This document shows, piece after piece, positions 9,401 through 18,179 of a stretch of DNA of 25,921 nt. A model generated the notes under the pieces. That model made no database searches. It was not told the origin of the DNA and saw only the letters and a program-made list of their open reading frames with translations. The translations under genes and the position numbers were made by a program. The DNA comes from a virus. Location of the stretch: the IMG/VR virus record IMGVR_UViG_3300006916_000333, positions 1 to 25,921 of that record; one strand, written 5' to 3'. Within the stretch, counting starts at the first letter, position 1; the number at the start of each line of letters is the position of its first letter.

Positions 9401-9866
9401 ATCAGCAAGAGAACAACCAGTATTACCAGGACTTACTACAAGAGCAAGAGCAGTAAGAGAAGGGCAAGACATACGACCAGGTTCTATTTTTAGTAGAGAT
9501 CCTACACCTTCAATAACAAGTAAACTACCATCTTTATCAGAATCATTTTCTGATGCAGAAAAAAATATTATTAATTATGATAGAGGTAAATATGCTTTTG
9601 GTTTAAATATTTCTATACCATATAGAGATGTTATTGATAATTATATAGTAGAAAAAGATAACAAATTTTATTTATTGCCTTCTACTGTATATGCAGAAAG
9701 AGAAGATAATACATTTGGTATAGTGCCTATAAGTAAAGAACAGGCTTTTGCAAGATTTAGCAATACAAAAAATGTAGCAATTTATAATACTTTAGCAAGT
9801 GCTCAAAGAGCTAGAGATAAAATAAGAGAAGTAGAAGAAAATGATTATAAGGTGATGAATGAGTAA
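6450..9866 (+). CDS. Internal virion protein C (gp15-like)
   Basis: A 1138-residue, very Asn/Lys/Glu/Ile-rich, predominantly helical protein. No enzymatic motif, signal peptide or membrane segment is visible. Position between the gp14-like and the giant gp16-like genes makes it the counterpart of T7 gp15 (747 residues), which with gp16 spans the periplasm during genome ejection; it is about 50% longer. The N-terminus (TTAPAQRTNYNINVPRN, then INAIKQAGAEISSTLFNIA) resembles N-termini of internal virion proteins of other marine podoviruses. The coding strand is extremely A-rich. The last 8 bases overlap the next gene. The function is inferred from synteny; I do not recognise individual domains. 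Confidence 0.65.
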   Translation: MVRRYKDLGRITTAPAQRTNYNINVPRNIGAEARINAIKQAGAEISSTLFNIAKDKAVIQAEEDSSKAQIQYINGVPQFSPMELGGTIYNKAYNDAAKLQYKNALENSINKKITEAKNEYFNNPELRNNTDNLRALLEEKINPMRENVANEFKNVFDVIAQDKIQPAIQTDLKENANRSRTNKIKALNGELGILQNQYTQSDSEEEKEEIKKTIQDLWANGRAIIPELYTEQFLDEQMLNLKKLDSYKSFRSSLFKKDENGEFDIPVEAIQNFKDALNSGADTYNFNGKEINIKDFYNSDEQRTAIDNELTKYINERNKNDISDILIKNNILDITTKFTTELNEKQLTTDELTNLVDNYNEQLDAIDLGTGAKSIAENTLAVKSAKLNITQQVSTRINQINKNNITDLTNNAKSSVSNNIGNFNALSDAISKAEPILKLDADFINLKKWNTEANNKNWLQVKEMLMNSSKEKVIEFVNAFENGNVDTNEMFGDRKLIDVINELRPIQDYILPGLKDMNTAIGTLSEKDINLDKIQANLRAALIGKTLPHQYHNLKASESEVTDFIYDVILEGDFNTFSEEKGQAIMKLLDLGYKSKFVGDIIEETARTGNVDLFNNFTATLVRYIRDNNTTLESVGLDKETYGIMKTLLARRTTSLQSEEEVKKVFTFINQKNSPIVKEAQATFLQKIGGSINKSDINEDNYYSELLNRANDILAGKVKGQGLRKYEQAVEYQINSEMINYMMTGRFLSEGKKDFRDNVIDTIETLSKDDIPLGKDVVIGTSTYAEDFTASTNQLKDLHPENPYREVYELYKDFSDEFGLEHIHTGVLTQINVIEQIKQQGGVYTNEQKLPFNQINWNAEKLLFKGISDGKKEIPSIDFLRKKYSYKTIAGDFINNTQEGNLIDTFSLDTNDGQKVPALMGKNIKLFQNDNLLPNQYHVIYNNVADGVNHKQVIRDKDNNPVIITAPEDYTDILANANNQLIYKSAREQPVLPGLTTRARAVREGQDIRPGSIFSRDPTPSITSKLPSLSESFSDAEKNIINYDRGKYAFGLNISIPYRDVIDNYIVEKDNKFYLLPSTVYAEREDNTFGIVPISKEQAFARFSNTKNVAIYNTLASAQRARDKIREVEENDYKVMNE

Positions 9867-12800
9867 AGATTTACCTTTTGCTCCTAAAGAACAATTTTTA
9901 CCTTCTGTATCAGAAGTAGAACCTAGCTTTTGGCAAAATGTAGCTAACACATATAGATTTAGTTATACACCAATTATATCAGCAACAAAACAAGCTATGT
10001 TTGGAGCAGAAGATGATCCTAACTTTTTTGTTACAGATAGTATGTTAGCTAACCAACCACTTGAATTAGTTGATGAATTAATAAATTCAAAGAGTCAACA
10101 AGAATTTGATTATCACGTAGGTTTGCATAGTCGTATGTCTAGAATTAAAGAACAACTTTCAGACAATGCTGGTTTAGGTTCTGCTTTATTTGCTGGTTTG
10201 TTTGATCCTATTAACTTAATACCAATACCAACAGCAGTAGGTATGGGATTTGTAAAAGGAGCGGCAAGAGTAGGTGCTGGATCTGCTGTTTTAACAAGTG
10301 GCTTTGAAGGTATAAGAGCTCCATTAGACCCTACATACGATCCTATAGAAACTGTTTTTGCAGTAGGTGGATCTGCTTTTTTTGGTGGCTTGTTAGGTGG
10401 AGGTATAGGAGCAATAACAGCTAGTAGAGCTGGTAAAGATTTTGCAAATGCTACTGCTTTTGATGAAGGTGCAAAAGCTGATACAGTTGATGTAGATGTA
10501 AAAGGTATTGATAAAAATGATACTATGCGACAAAAAATGAAAACAGCTAAGATTGATACTGATACTACAAAAACTTTAAAAGAAGAAGGTATAACACCAG
10601 TAGAAGAAGATCCAAATTTAAATATGCAAGAAATAGATACACAACTTAAAAAAACTGGTTTTGGTTATGAAACAACAGCTAATGCAACAGCTTTTGGAAG
10701 ACTATTATCAAGATTTAAAAGTAATAAAATGGGTGATTGGATTACTAATGTATTTGCTGACGGTGGCACTATGAATAATAGAACAAATGAAGGTGGTGTT
10801 GCATTTACAAAATCTCCTGTAAATTTATTAAAAGGACAATGGTTTGGTGAAGCTATAAACTATTTAGATGAAACAAGAAATTTATGGTTAAAATCTAAAG
10901 GCATACAAAAACCTAAAAAATTATTAACTCAAAATGTTGCTTATACTTTTGAAAACATAAAATCTAAGTTTAATAAAACTATGACTTATGGTGAATTTAT
11001 GAAGAGAGTTACTATGGCAAACGTGAAAGCATCTTATTTAGGAGATGATGCTGTAAAAGAAATACCAGAAGTTATGGAAGCAGTAAAGGTAACAAGAAAA
11101 TTAAATGATAGAGCAAGAAAAGAAGGTGTAGATGCTCGTATGTTTAATACAGCTGATAACTTAAATTATAAAATGGATATATATGGTGACTTTGCTAGTA
11201 AAAGAATAGCAAATATAACTAAGCTAAAAAAAGAATTACCTAATTCTAAAAGACCAAAAATGATAGAAGCTATGATAAGAAATGATGAAATGTTTTTAGA
11301 TAAAGCATTGTATGATTTACATTCATTAGAAAGATTTGCGTTTTCATTAATAAAAAAAGAACAAGGTATCTATAGTAAAATAGATGAAATATTAGAAGAT
11401 CTAGATATAAAAGAAATGAAAAGAAGATCTTATCAAGAAACTATGAATGATATGGTTTATAAGTCTGGTAATAGAGCAAAAAAATTAAAAGAGCTATCAG
11501 ATAAAATTAGAGAAGGTCATATAAATAGACATAATGCAGATCTTAAAATGTTTTTAGAATTAAACGCACAATATCATAAAACTGGTCTTACTGATAAACA
11601 ACTTACGTGGATGGAATTATTAGGAGAAAGAATACAAAATCACAAATATTCAGCAAAACAACAAAAAGTTTTTGATGAGTTTGAGAAATTTCAAAAAGGT
11701 GCAAGAGGAGGTTTTACACAAAAACAAGAAGCATTTTATAAAAAGATGGAAAAGGAATTAGCAGAGCCATTAGAGTATGATGCAGATTTTGCTATAAATA
11801 ATTTAAAAAGATCTATTAGAAGTATAAACAAGGACTTTATAGCACCAGCAGGCGAAAAACATTATACTATGCGAAAGTATCTTGTAGATGTAATTACAGA
11901 CAAAAGAGATGATTTTCAAAATAAAGTAATACTTCCATATATAAAAAACAATCCTTCAGGTAGATTAGCAGCTCTAATAAAAGCACAAAAAGATGATGAA
12001 GCTATTATTATAGCAGATGATGATATATTAGCAGAAGCAGAATTTAAAGAACCTATGCCTAAAGAATATTTTAAAAGAATAGGCACAGATGATGAAGCTG
12101 TAGATAGAGTTGAAGATATAGTAAAAAGAAATAATAAAAATTTATATATACTAGAAGATGGTCGTTTTTATGAATATAGAGAAGCAGACTTTGGTGATAT
12201 AAATACTAGATTTAAAGAAAAAGGTAAAACCTTTACAACTACACCACACATTGTAAAAAGTGCTTTTACAAAGATAACTATTAATGGTAAGCAGTATGAT
12301 GCTGTTAATATCAAAGGGCTTGATTTTTCAGATGAAGTAAGTGCAGATCAGTTTCAAACTATAATAAGACAAATAAGATTTATAGAAAAAAAATATAAAG
12401 GAAAAGTAGATGATAAAACTTTTCAAAAACTTATAATAGCAAAGAAGAATACAAGTGATTGGGAATCATACGATAGTCTTTTAGATACATATTATAATAA
12501 ATATAAAAATGAGTTTAAAAGTAAAAAAGAAGCATCAGAATTTGTATCAGAACTTGATGATGATGTTGATGGTTTGATTACAGGTACAGATGGTGCAACT
12601 AGAGAACAAGCACCAAGAAAACCTAAAGTAAAAAGAGGTTCTTTTAAAGATGAAAATTATTTAGCAGATGATTTAATTAAAATAGCAAACTTTTTTAGTA
12701 CACCTATAGCAAGTAAATTTAGTAAAGGCTTAAAAAAACCAAGACAAATACCAAAAAATATAAGAGAAGAACTTAACTTTCCTTTACAAATTACAAAAAA

Positions 12801-14616
12801 ATCTGATTCAGGTCTTACATTCGAAGATGGTAGTTTAAGAAAAGCTAAAGTAACTGATGAGATGATTGAAAAACAAGCTCAATATCAAGCAACTAAAATA
12901 GTAAATAGAATAATAGGTGAAAGTGATGCACAAGATTTTGATGGTATTGCTGGTAGAGGATTACAAAAATTTGTAATGCATAGAAATTTTGATATACCAA
13001 GTTATTTACTTACAAAAGAAAGTAATGGTATAGCAGATTTTATAGAACTTGATGGTGCAGATATAATGAGAACTTATATGAATAAATTTGGACCAGCAGT
13101 AGAAATGTCAAGAATGTTTAATGGTGATCGTTTTGGAGATATGGAATTTTATGAAGCTATTAATGATGTTTTTATTAGACACGCAGATGAATTAGAACAA
13201 AATCCAGAAAAGTTTATTGAAAATGTTTTTAATCAAATAGGAGATAAAGATATTTTACTTGATGCTGTTTTAAATAGAGCTCCATTAGGTATGGAAGTAG
13301 GATCTGCAACTAATAGATTAGTTAAAGCTGGGCAACAAATGGGTCAGTTAACTATGATGGGAATGACAACTATTGCTAGTTTAGCTGATACAGGAAAAGT
13401 AATATTATCACGTGGTTTAAAAGAATCTTTTGGTAGATATTTTAAGACTTGGATTACAGACGTTGCTGAGAATGATTTAAAAAATGCTTCTATAAAACAT
13501 ATGATTAGATTTATTGGAGAAGGTAATGAAACTATATCAAATGCTGGATCATCAAGAGTTGCAGAACAAAGCACAGGTATAGGTGAAGTAAATAATAGAG
13601 TATTAGGTAAAGTAGGAGATAAAGTATTTGAAGCATTAGATAAAATGGTAGGAAGTTTTTACAATGTAAATTTACTTAATCATTGGACTGCAATAAATAA
13701 ACGAATGGTTATTCCTATGTCTGTTGATAGAATTATTAGAACAGGAGCTATGCTATCGAATGATTATAAAGGTGATAAAGCACTTAAACAATATATGGAC
13801 ACAGATGTAAAAATATTAGCATCACATGGATTATCAAAAGATGATTTAAAAATGATATATAAACTTTGGAAAACAAATGGAGCAAAAAGAGGTAAAGAAA
13901 TTTACTATAGTAATGCAGATAGATGGATGGAAGATAATCCAGTTTTATTTAGGAAATATATTGCCGCAGTAAGATCGGATGTACTAATGACTATAATTAC
14001 ACCAACAGAAGCAGACAAACCATTATTGTCTTATGGTGTTTTTAAAGCATCAAGATACAATCAAAAAATGAAAGATAGACAACATAATATATTTAAAATA
14101 CCTATTCAGTTTATGTCCTGGTCTTTAGCGGCTAATAACAAAATAGTTTTATCTACATTACAAGGTAGACATAAAGGAGTAGCATCAGGAATGATTGCTA
14201 TGTTTGCTCTTGGTATGTTATCAGATTATGCAAGAAATCCTGATTGGTGGAAATATAAATCTTTTGATGAAAAGATGATAAAAGCAGTTGAGTATAGTGG
14301 TTTAACTAGTTATTTATTAGATGTAAATTCTTTCGCAGAAATAGTATCTAATAACTATGTAGGTATTAGACCAATGTTAGGAAGTGAAAATCCTTTTACT
14401 GGCACTTTACCAGATCAAATATCTGAAGTTGGTGGACCAGTAGGAAGTATGGTTACAGATGTGTTTAAACTATTTTTAGATGATAGTATAGAATTTAAAG
14501 ATAAAGCAAATATGGTTAAAAGATTGATACCATACAACAATTTGTTTTATGCTAAGTTTATTTTTAATGGATTAAAGAATAGTATAGTAGATGATAAAGT
14601 ATCTTTTAATTATTAA
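9859..14616 (+). CDS. Internal virion protein D (gp16-like)
   Basis: The largest gene of the window, 1585 residues. The N-terminal fifth holds Gly/Ala-rich hydrophobic segments (residues about 103-145 and 160-182, for example GGSAFFGGLLGGGIGAITA), which may insert in membrane. A long charged helical middle follows, and the C-terminal third (from about residue 1150) contains conserved-looking amphipathic helices and PIQFMSWSLAANNKIVLSTL. This fits the gp16-like ejection proteins by size (T7 gp16 is 1318) and order. The N-terminal lytic transglycosylase domain of T7 gp16 (Glu-Ser-Ser/Gly-rich SLT motif) is not visible here. The ATG lies inside the last codons of the gp15-like gene (8-base overlap, AAGGTG upstream). 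Confidence 0.7.
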   Translation: MSKDLPFAPKEQFLPSVSEVEPSFWQNVANTYRFSYTPIISATKQAMFGAEDDPNFFVTDSMLANQPLELVDELINSKSQQEFDYHVGLHSRMSRIKEQLSDNAGLGSALFAGLFDPINLIPIPTAVGMGFVKGAARVGAGSAVLTSGFEGIRAPLDPTYDPIETVFAVGGSAFFGGLLGGGIGAITASRAGKDFANATAFDEGAKADTVDVDVKGIDKNDTMRQKMKTAKIDTDTTKTLKEEGITPVEEDPNLNMQEIDTQLKKTGFGYETTANATAFGRLLSRFKSNKMGDWITNVFADGGTMNNRTNEGGVAFTKSPVNLLKGQWFGEAINYLDETRNLWLKSKGIQKPKKLLTQNVAYTFENIKSKFNKTMTYGEFMKRVTMANVKASYLGDDAVKEIPEVMEAVKVTRKLNDRARKEGVDARMFNTADNLNYKMDIYGDFASKRIANITKLKKELPNSKRPKMIEAMIRNDEMFLDKALYDLHSLERFAFSLIKKEQGIYSKIDEILEDLDIKEMKRRSYQETMNDMVYKSGNRAKKLKELSDKIREGHINRHNADLKMFLELNAQYHKTGLTDKQLTWMELLGERIQNHKYSAKQQKVFDEFEKFQKGARGGFTQKQEAFYKKMEKELAEPLEYDADFAINNLKRSIRSINKDFIAPAGEKHYTMRKYLVDVITDKRDDFQNKVILPYIKNNPSGRLAALIKAQKDDEAIIIADDDILAEAEFKEPMPKEYFKRIGTDDEAVDRVEDIVKRNNKNLYILEDGRFYEYREADFGDINTRFKEKGKTFTTTPHIVKSAFTKITINGKQYDAVNIKGLDFSDEVSADQFQTIIRQIRFIEKKYKGKVDDKTFQKLIIAKKNTSDWESYDSLLDTYYNKYKNEFKSKKEASEFVSELDDDVDGLITGTDGATREQAPRKPKVKRGSFKDENYLADDLIKIANFFSTPIASKFSKGLKKPRQIPKNIREELNFPLQITKKSDSGLTFEDGSLRKAKVTDEMIEKQAQYQATKIVNRIIGESDAQDFDGIAGRGLQKFVMHRNFDIPSYLLTKESNGIADFIELDGADIMRTYMNKFGPAVEMSRMFNGDRFGDMEFYEAINDVFIRHADELEQNPEKFIENVFNQIGDKDILLDAVLNRAPLGMEVGSATNRLVKAGQQMGQLTMMGMTTIASLADTGKVILSRGLKESFGRYFKTWITDVAENDLKNASIKHMIRFIGEGNETISNAGSSRVAEQSTGIGEVNNRVLGKVGDKVFEALDKMVGSFYNVNLLNHWTAINKRMVIPMSVDRIIRTGAMLSNDYKGDKALKQYMDTDVKILASHGLSKDDLKMIYKLWKTNGAKRGKEIYYSNADRWMEDNPVLFRKYIAAVRSDVLMTIITPTEADKPLLSYGVFKASRYNQKMKDRQHNIFKIPIQFMSWSLAANNKIVLSTLQGRHKGVASGMIAMFALGMLSDYARNPDWWKYKSFDEKMIKAVEYSGLTSYLLDVNSFAEIVSNNYVGIRPMLGSENPFTGTLPDQISEVGGPVGSMVTDVFKLFLDDSIEFKDKANMVKRLIPYNNLFYAKFIFNGLKNSIVDDKVSFNY

Positions 14617-14641
14617 ATAATTATGTTACAAGGATAATATT

Positions 14642-16717
14642 ATGCCGATAGTCGTAAATGATACAACACCAAGAAACCAGTACACAGCTACGTCTACACA
14701 GACTACGTTCACTTACTCCTTTGAAATATTTGAAGTTACTGATATAAAAGTATTTCAAGGTTCTACACTCCTAACATATGCAAGTAGTCCTTCAGACAAA
14801 ACTGAGTACAGGGTTACTGGTGCTGGTACATCAGGTGGTGGCACTATCGTATTAGGTGGTGGTGCTACTGCTGGAGATGTTTATACACTAGTAAGAGATA
14901 TACCTGTTGCAAGAACAACAGACTTTCCTACATCTGGTCCGTTTGTAATAGATAGTTTAAATACAGATTTAGATAAGATGGTTGCTATGATGGGTGAAAG
15001 AGAAGATGAGATAGCAAGGTCAATAAGACTAACTGATGATGATGCTTCTGCAACATTAACATTACCACTAAAAGCAAGTAGAGCAAATAAAGTATTAACA
15101 TTTAGTAGTACAGGTAATGTAGAAACTTCTATTGCAGCAACAGATGTAAGTACAGTTGCTGGTATTTCAAGTAATATAACAACAGTAAGTGGTATTGCCA
15201 GTAATGTTACAACAGTAGCTGGCATAAGTAGTAATGTAACTACAGTTGCTGGTAAAACATCAGAAATAACTTCTGTTGCGGCAGTTGCTAGTTTAATAAC
15301 TTCTGACTTTGTGTCAGATCTAAACACATTAGCAGTAACAGACGTAGTAAATGATATTAATACATTAGCTACTTCTGATATTGTAAGTGATCTTAATACA
15401 CTAGCAACATCAGATATTGTTAGTGATTTAAATACTTTGGCAACAAGTGACATTGTTTCTGATATAAACACTCTTGCTACAAGTGATATAGTAAGTGATT
15501 TAAATACACTAGCTACTAGTGATTTTGTATCAGATTTAAATACAATAGCTACTTCAACAAACGTAAATAATATTGCAACAGTTGCTGGTAATAACTCAAA
15601 CATAAATACAGTAGCTGGCAACAATTCTAATATTTCTACTGTAGCTGGAATATCAAGTAATGTAACTACTGTTGCTGGTATTTCAAGTAATATTGCTACA
15701 GTCGCTGGTATATCAGCGAATATAACTACAGTTGCTGGTAACAATACAAACATAACAACATTAGCTGGTATTAGTACAGACATAACATCTCTAGCTACTG
15801 CACTTGCATCTACTACAAATTATACTGTTACAGTTGCAAGTGGTACATTATATGGTGGTGGTACTGGTAATGTATTTTATTTAGATGGTACTGGTAATCC
15901 AACAATTACTTTAATAAGAGGTAATACATATGTATTTGATCAAAGTGATTCTAGTAATGCTTCACATCCAATAGCATTTAGAACAAGTGCAGATGCAAGT
16001 TATACAACAGGTGTTACTTCTACTGGTACTCCTGGAAATGCTGGAGCAAAAACTACTTTTGTTGTACCTTCAGATGCACCAACTTCGTTAAAGTATTACT
16101 GTACTACGCATGGAAATGGTATGGGTAATCTTATTACTGTAGACACATCTAACATAAATGTTGTTGCTAGTAATATAGGAGAGGTAAATAGTTTTGCACA
16201 AAGGTATAGAGTAGCAAGTAGTGATCCTACATCATCATTAGATGAAGGTGATCTAGTTTATAATAGTACAGCAAATGCTCTTAAATATTATAACGGATCT
16301 TCTTGGGTAACTATTGTTGCTGGTTCTTTAACAGATATAGTACAGGATGGTAGTCCACAATTAGGTGGTAATCTTGATGTTCAAACTAATTCAATAGTAT
16401 CTACATCAAACAGAGATATAAATATTACACCAGATGGATCTGGTAATGTAGTTTTAGATGGATTAAGTTACCCTTCTAGTGATGGCACAGCAGATCAAGT
16501 GCTTAAAACTGATGGATCAGGAACACTTAGTTTTGGTACAGTACAAGCAAGTGAGTTGACAACAGTCGGAAATTACTTTAGTAATTATAATAGTATAAGT
16601 AGTAATACTACTTCTACAACAGCCAGCACAAAGAATGCTTTTCTCTTTGGACCGATAACTGTAAGTGGTAGTGCTACTTGGACAATAAGTGGCGATGGCA
16701 GTTTAGAAATTTTTTAA
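14642..16717 (+). CDS. Tail fibre with gp17-type N-terminus and cupredoxin-like domain
   Basis: A 691-residue fibre. Residues 1-150 (NQYTATSTQTTFTYSFEIF ... TLVRDIPVARTTDF ... LDKMVAMMGEREDEIARSI) match the T7 gp17 N-terminal domain that anchors fibres to the tail nozzle. Residues about 167-220 are decapeptide repeats (TVAGISSNVT type), 222-305 are seven 12-residue repeats (DIVSDLNTLATS type), and 306-385 return to decapeptides, forming a rod. Residues about 394-502 are a beta domain with His442, Cys487, His490 and Met494 placed like plastocyanin copper ligands. A GGNLDV/DGSGNVV module (about 573-631) shared with the next gene follows, then an end typical of marine phage fibres (GPITVSGSATWTISG). 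It recognises the host surface. An AAGGAT motif precedes the ATG. Confidence 0.85.
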   Translation: MPIVVNDTTPRNQYTATSTQTTFTYSFEIFEVTDIKVFQGSTLLTYASSPSDKTEYRVTGAGTSGGGTIVLGGGATAGDVYTLVRDIPVARTTDFPTSGPFVIDSLNTDLDKMVAMMGEREDEIARSIRLTDDDASATLTLPLKASRANKVLTFSSTGNVETSIAATDVSTVAGISSNITTVSGIASNVTTVAGISSNVTTVAGKTSEITSVAAVASLITSDFVSDLNTLAVTDVVNDINTLATSDIVSDLNTLATSDIVSDLNTLATSDIVSDINTLATSDIVSDLNTLATSDFVSDLNTIATSTNVNNIATVAGNNSNINTVAGNNSNISTVAGISSNVTTVAGISSNIATVAGISANITTVAGNNTNITTLAGISTDITSLATALASTTNYTVTVASGTLYGGGTGNVFYLDGTGNPTITLIRGNTYVFDQSDSSNASHPIAFRTSADASYTTGVTSTGTPGNAGAKTTFVVPSDAPTSLKYYCTTHGNGMGNLITVDTSNINVVASNIGEVNSFAQRYRVASSDPTSSLDEGDLVYNSTANALKYYNGSSWVTIVAGSLTDIVQDGSPQLGGNLDVQTNSIVSTSNRDINITPDGSGNVVLDGLSYPSSDGTADQVLKTDGSGTLSFGTVQASELTTVGNYFSNYNSISSNTTSTTASTKNAFLFGPITVSGSATWTISGDGSLEIF
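15140..15790 (+). repeat. Tandem 30- and 36-base coding repeats of the tail fibre rod
   Basis: Within the fibre gene, blocks of a 10-codon unit (Val-Ala-Gly-x-x-x-Asn-x-x-Thr) flank a central block of seven copies of a 12-codon unit (Asp-x-Val-Ser-Asp-Leu-Asn-Thr-Leu-Ala-Thr-Ser) at 15305-15556. Copies are conserved in protein but vary at synonymous positions, so selection has kept the peptide repeats and not only recent DNA duplication. They probably form a trimeric fibrous stalk; copy number sets its length. Confidence 0.8.
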
Positions 16718-16726
16718 GGAGCTAAT

Positions 16727-17842
16727 ATGGCAAGTACAATTAAAGTAGATAATTTAAGAGGTTCTGCTGGCACAGAAGTAAAGTTAGGTGGTAACTTAGA
16801 TGTTAATGGAAATAGTATAGTATCTGCATCTAATGGTGATATAGCTATAACACCTAATGGTTCAGGTAAAGTAATAGTTGATGGACTATCACTACCTACA
16901 GCTGATGGAACAGCAGATCAAATACTAAAAACAGATGGTTCTGCAAATATAGCATTTACAACATTAGATATATCAAAAGATCCTACACCTGAACTTGGTG
17001 GAGATTTAAGTGTAGCTGGTAATAATATAGTATCAGCTTCAAATGGAGATATAAATCTTATACCTAATGGTACAGGAGATGTAAATTTAGGTGCTGATAC
17101 AGTAATGGTCGGTGATAACAACGCTGATGCAACAATTACTACACAAGGTACAGGTGATCTTACACTTAGTACAAACTCAGGTACAAACTCAGGTACAATA
17201 GCTATAGCAGATGGAGCAAATGGTAACATATCAATAACACCTAATGGATCTGGTAATGTAGTTCTTGATGGTTTAACTTTTCCTAACGCTGATGGTTCTG
17301 CTAATCAATCATTAGTAACAAATGGGTCTGGTACTTTAAGTTTTGCTGATGCTGGAGGTGGTAAAGTTTTACAAGTAGTTACTGCTTCAAAAAATGATTC
17401 TTTTAGTACATCAAGTAATTCATTTGTATTAATTACAGATTTAAGCGTAAATATTACTCCAAGTGCTACATCAAGTAAGATATTAATTATGGCGGCAGTT
17501 AGTGCTCAGCCTGGTACTAATGAATCTAATACAACTCAACTTACCATTTTTGAAGGTAGTACAAACTTAATAGATTCATTAAAAGATTCTGGTAGTTCTG
17601 GTAGTAGGACTGGTATGATAATGTCAATGGGACCGAACCAAACTGGAACAGCTAGTGGATTCAATACATTTAATTATCATCTTTTAAGATCACCTAACAC
17701 TACTTCGCAGTTAACTTATTCAGTTCGAGGTCTTGGTTATAGTTCTGCAACTCTTAATATAAATAGAGTTAATAACCCAGATAATATAACACTTAGACCA
17801 TTTGGTGTATCATCTATAACAGTAATGGAAATAGGAGCATAA
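16727..17842 (+). CDS. Second tail fibre / receptor-binding-like protein
   Basis: A 371-residue protein with AAGGAG just before its ATG and ten bases after the first fibre gene. Residues 20-79, 90-123 and 164-209 are three variants of a beta-rich module (GGNLDVNGNSIVSASNGDI ... PNGSGKVIVDGL ... DGTADQILKTDGS). A fourth copy lies near the C-terminus of the preceding fibre. Residues about 213-371 form a distinct C-terminal domain starting KVLQVVTASKNDSFSTSSNS and containing VNITPSATSSKILIM and SQLTYSVRGLG, a type often found at the distal end of marine phage fibres. It lacks the gp17 anchor, so it probably attaches through the first fibre or trimerises with it. The receptor cannot be told from sequence. 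Confidence 0.7.
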   Translation: MASTIKVDNLRGSAGTEVKLGGNLDVNGNSIVSASNGDIAITPNGSGKVIVDGLSLPTADGTADQILKTDGSANIAFTTLDISKDPTPELGGDLSVAGNNIVSASNGDINLIPNGTGDVNLGADTVMVGDNNADATITTQGTGDLTLSTNSGTNSGTIAIADGANGNISITPNGSGNVVLDGLTFPNADGSANQSLVTNGSGTLSFADAGGGKVLQVVTASKNDSFSTSSNSFVLITDLSVNITPSATSSKILIMAAVSAQPGTNESNTTQLTIFEGSTNLIDSLKDSGSSGSRTGMIMSMGPNQTGTASGFNTFNYHLLRSPNTTSQLTYSVRGLGYSSATLNINRVNNPDNITLRPFGVSSITVMEIGA

Positions 17843-17844
17843 TA

Positions 17845-18174
17845 ATGATAGATAGAGCAATATTAAAAATAAATCCTAATGCACAATTTAGTATAAATGG
17901 TGATGATATAAATCAAATTACTTGGCTTAATGGAACAACTCCAATATCAAAAGAAGATATTGAAGCACAGTATCCAGCGGTAGAATTAGATGCGGCATTA
18001 GCTAGTGTTAGAATAAAAAGAGATAGATTACTAATAGAAACAGATCATCTTGCTTTATCAGATAATACTTTATCTACGGATATGGCTACTTATAGACAAA
18101 AGCTAAGAGATATAACTGAGGGGTTAAATACAGTAGATAAAGCAAAGGCAGTAAAGTTTCCTACTAAACCATAG
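17845..18174 (+). CDS. Tail fibre assembly chaperone-like protein
   Basis: A 109-residue protein. The C-terminal half (residues about 54-109) has IKRDRLLIETDHLALSDNT, then YRQKLRDITEG and a terminal KFPTKP. This is the pattern of the phage tail assembly chaperone family (Phage_tail_APC): Arg-Asp-x-Leu-Leu, Asp, Leu-x-Asp, Tyr-Arg-x-x-Leu-Arg-Asp, Phe-Pro-x-x-Pro. The N-terminal half (FSINGDDINQITWLNGTTP) is the usual short beta part. Such genes sit after fibre genes and are thought to help fibre folding or attachment. The ATG follows the previous stop by two bases and the ribosome binding site (GGAG) is inside the end of the fibre gene, indicating co-translation. Confidence 0.65.
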   Translation: MIDRAILKINPNAQFSINGDDINQITWLNGTTPISKEDIEAQYPAVELDAALASVRIKRDRLLIETDHLALSDNTLSTDMATYRQKLRDITEGLNTVDKAKAVKFPTKP

Positions 18175-18179
18175 AGTTT

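Noticed and set aside
14881-15783. 300-codon open frame on the minus strand opposite the tail fibre repeats
   Set aside because: It is antisense to well-supported repeats; its own repetitive Val/Leu/Ala protein is a by-product of those repeats and it has no start signal.
15140-15790. Regular repeats that could suggest a CRISPR array
   Set aside because: Units are 30 and 36 bases, contiguous, in frame, and have no unique spacers; they encode the fibre rod.
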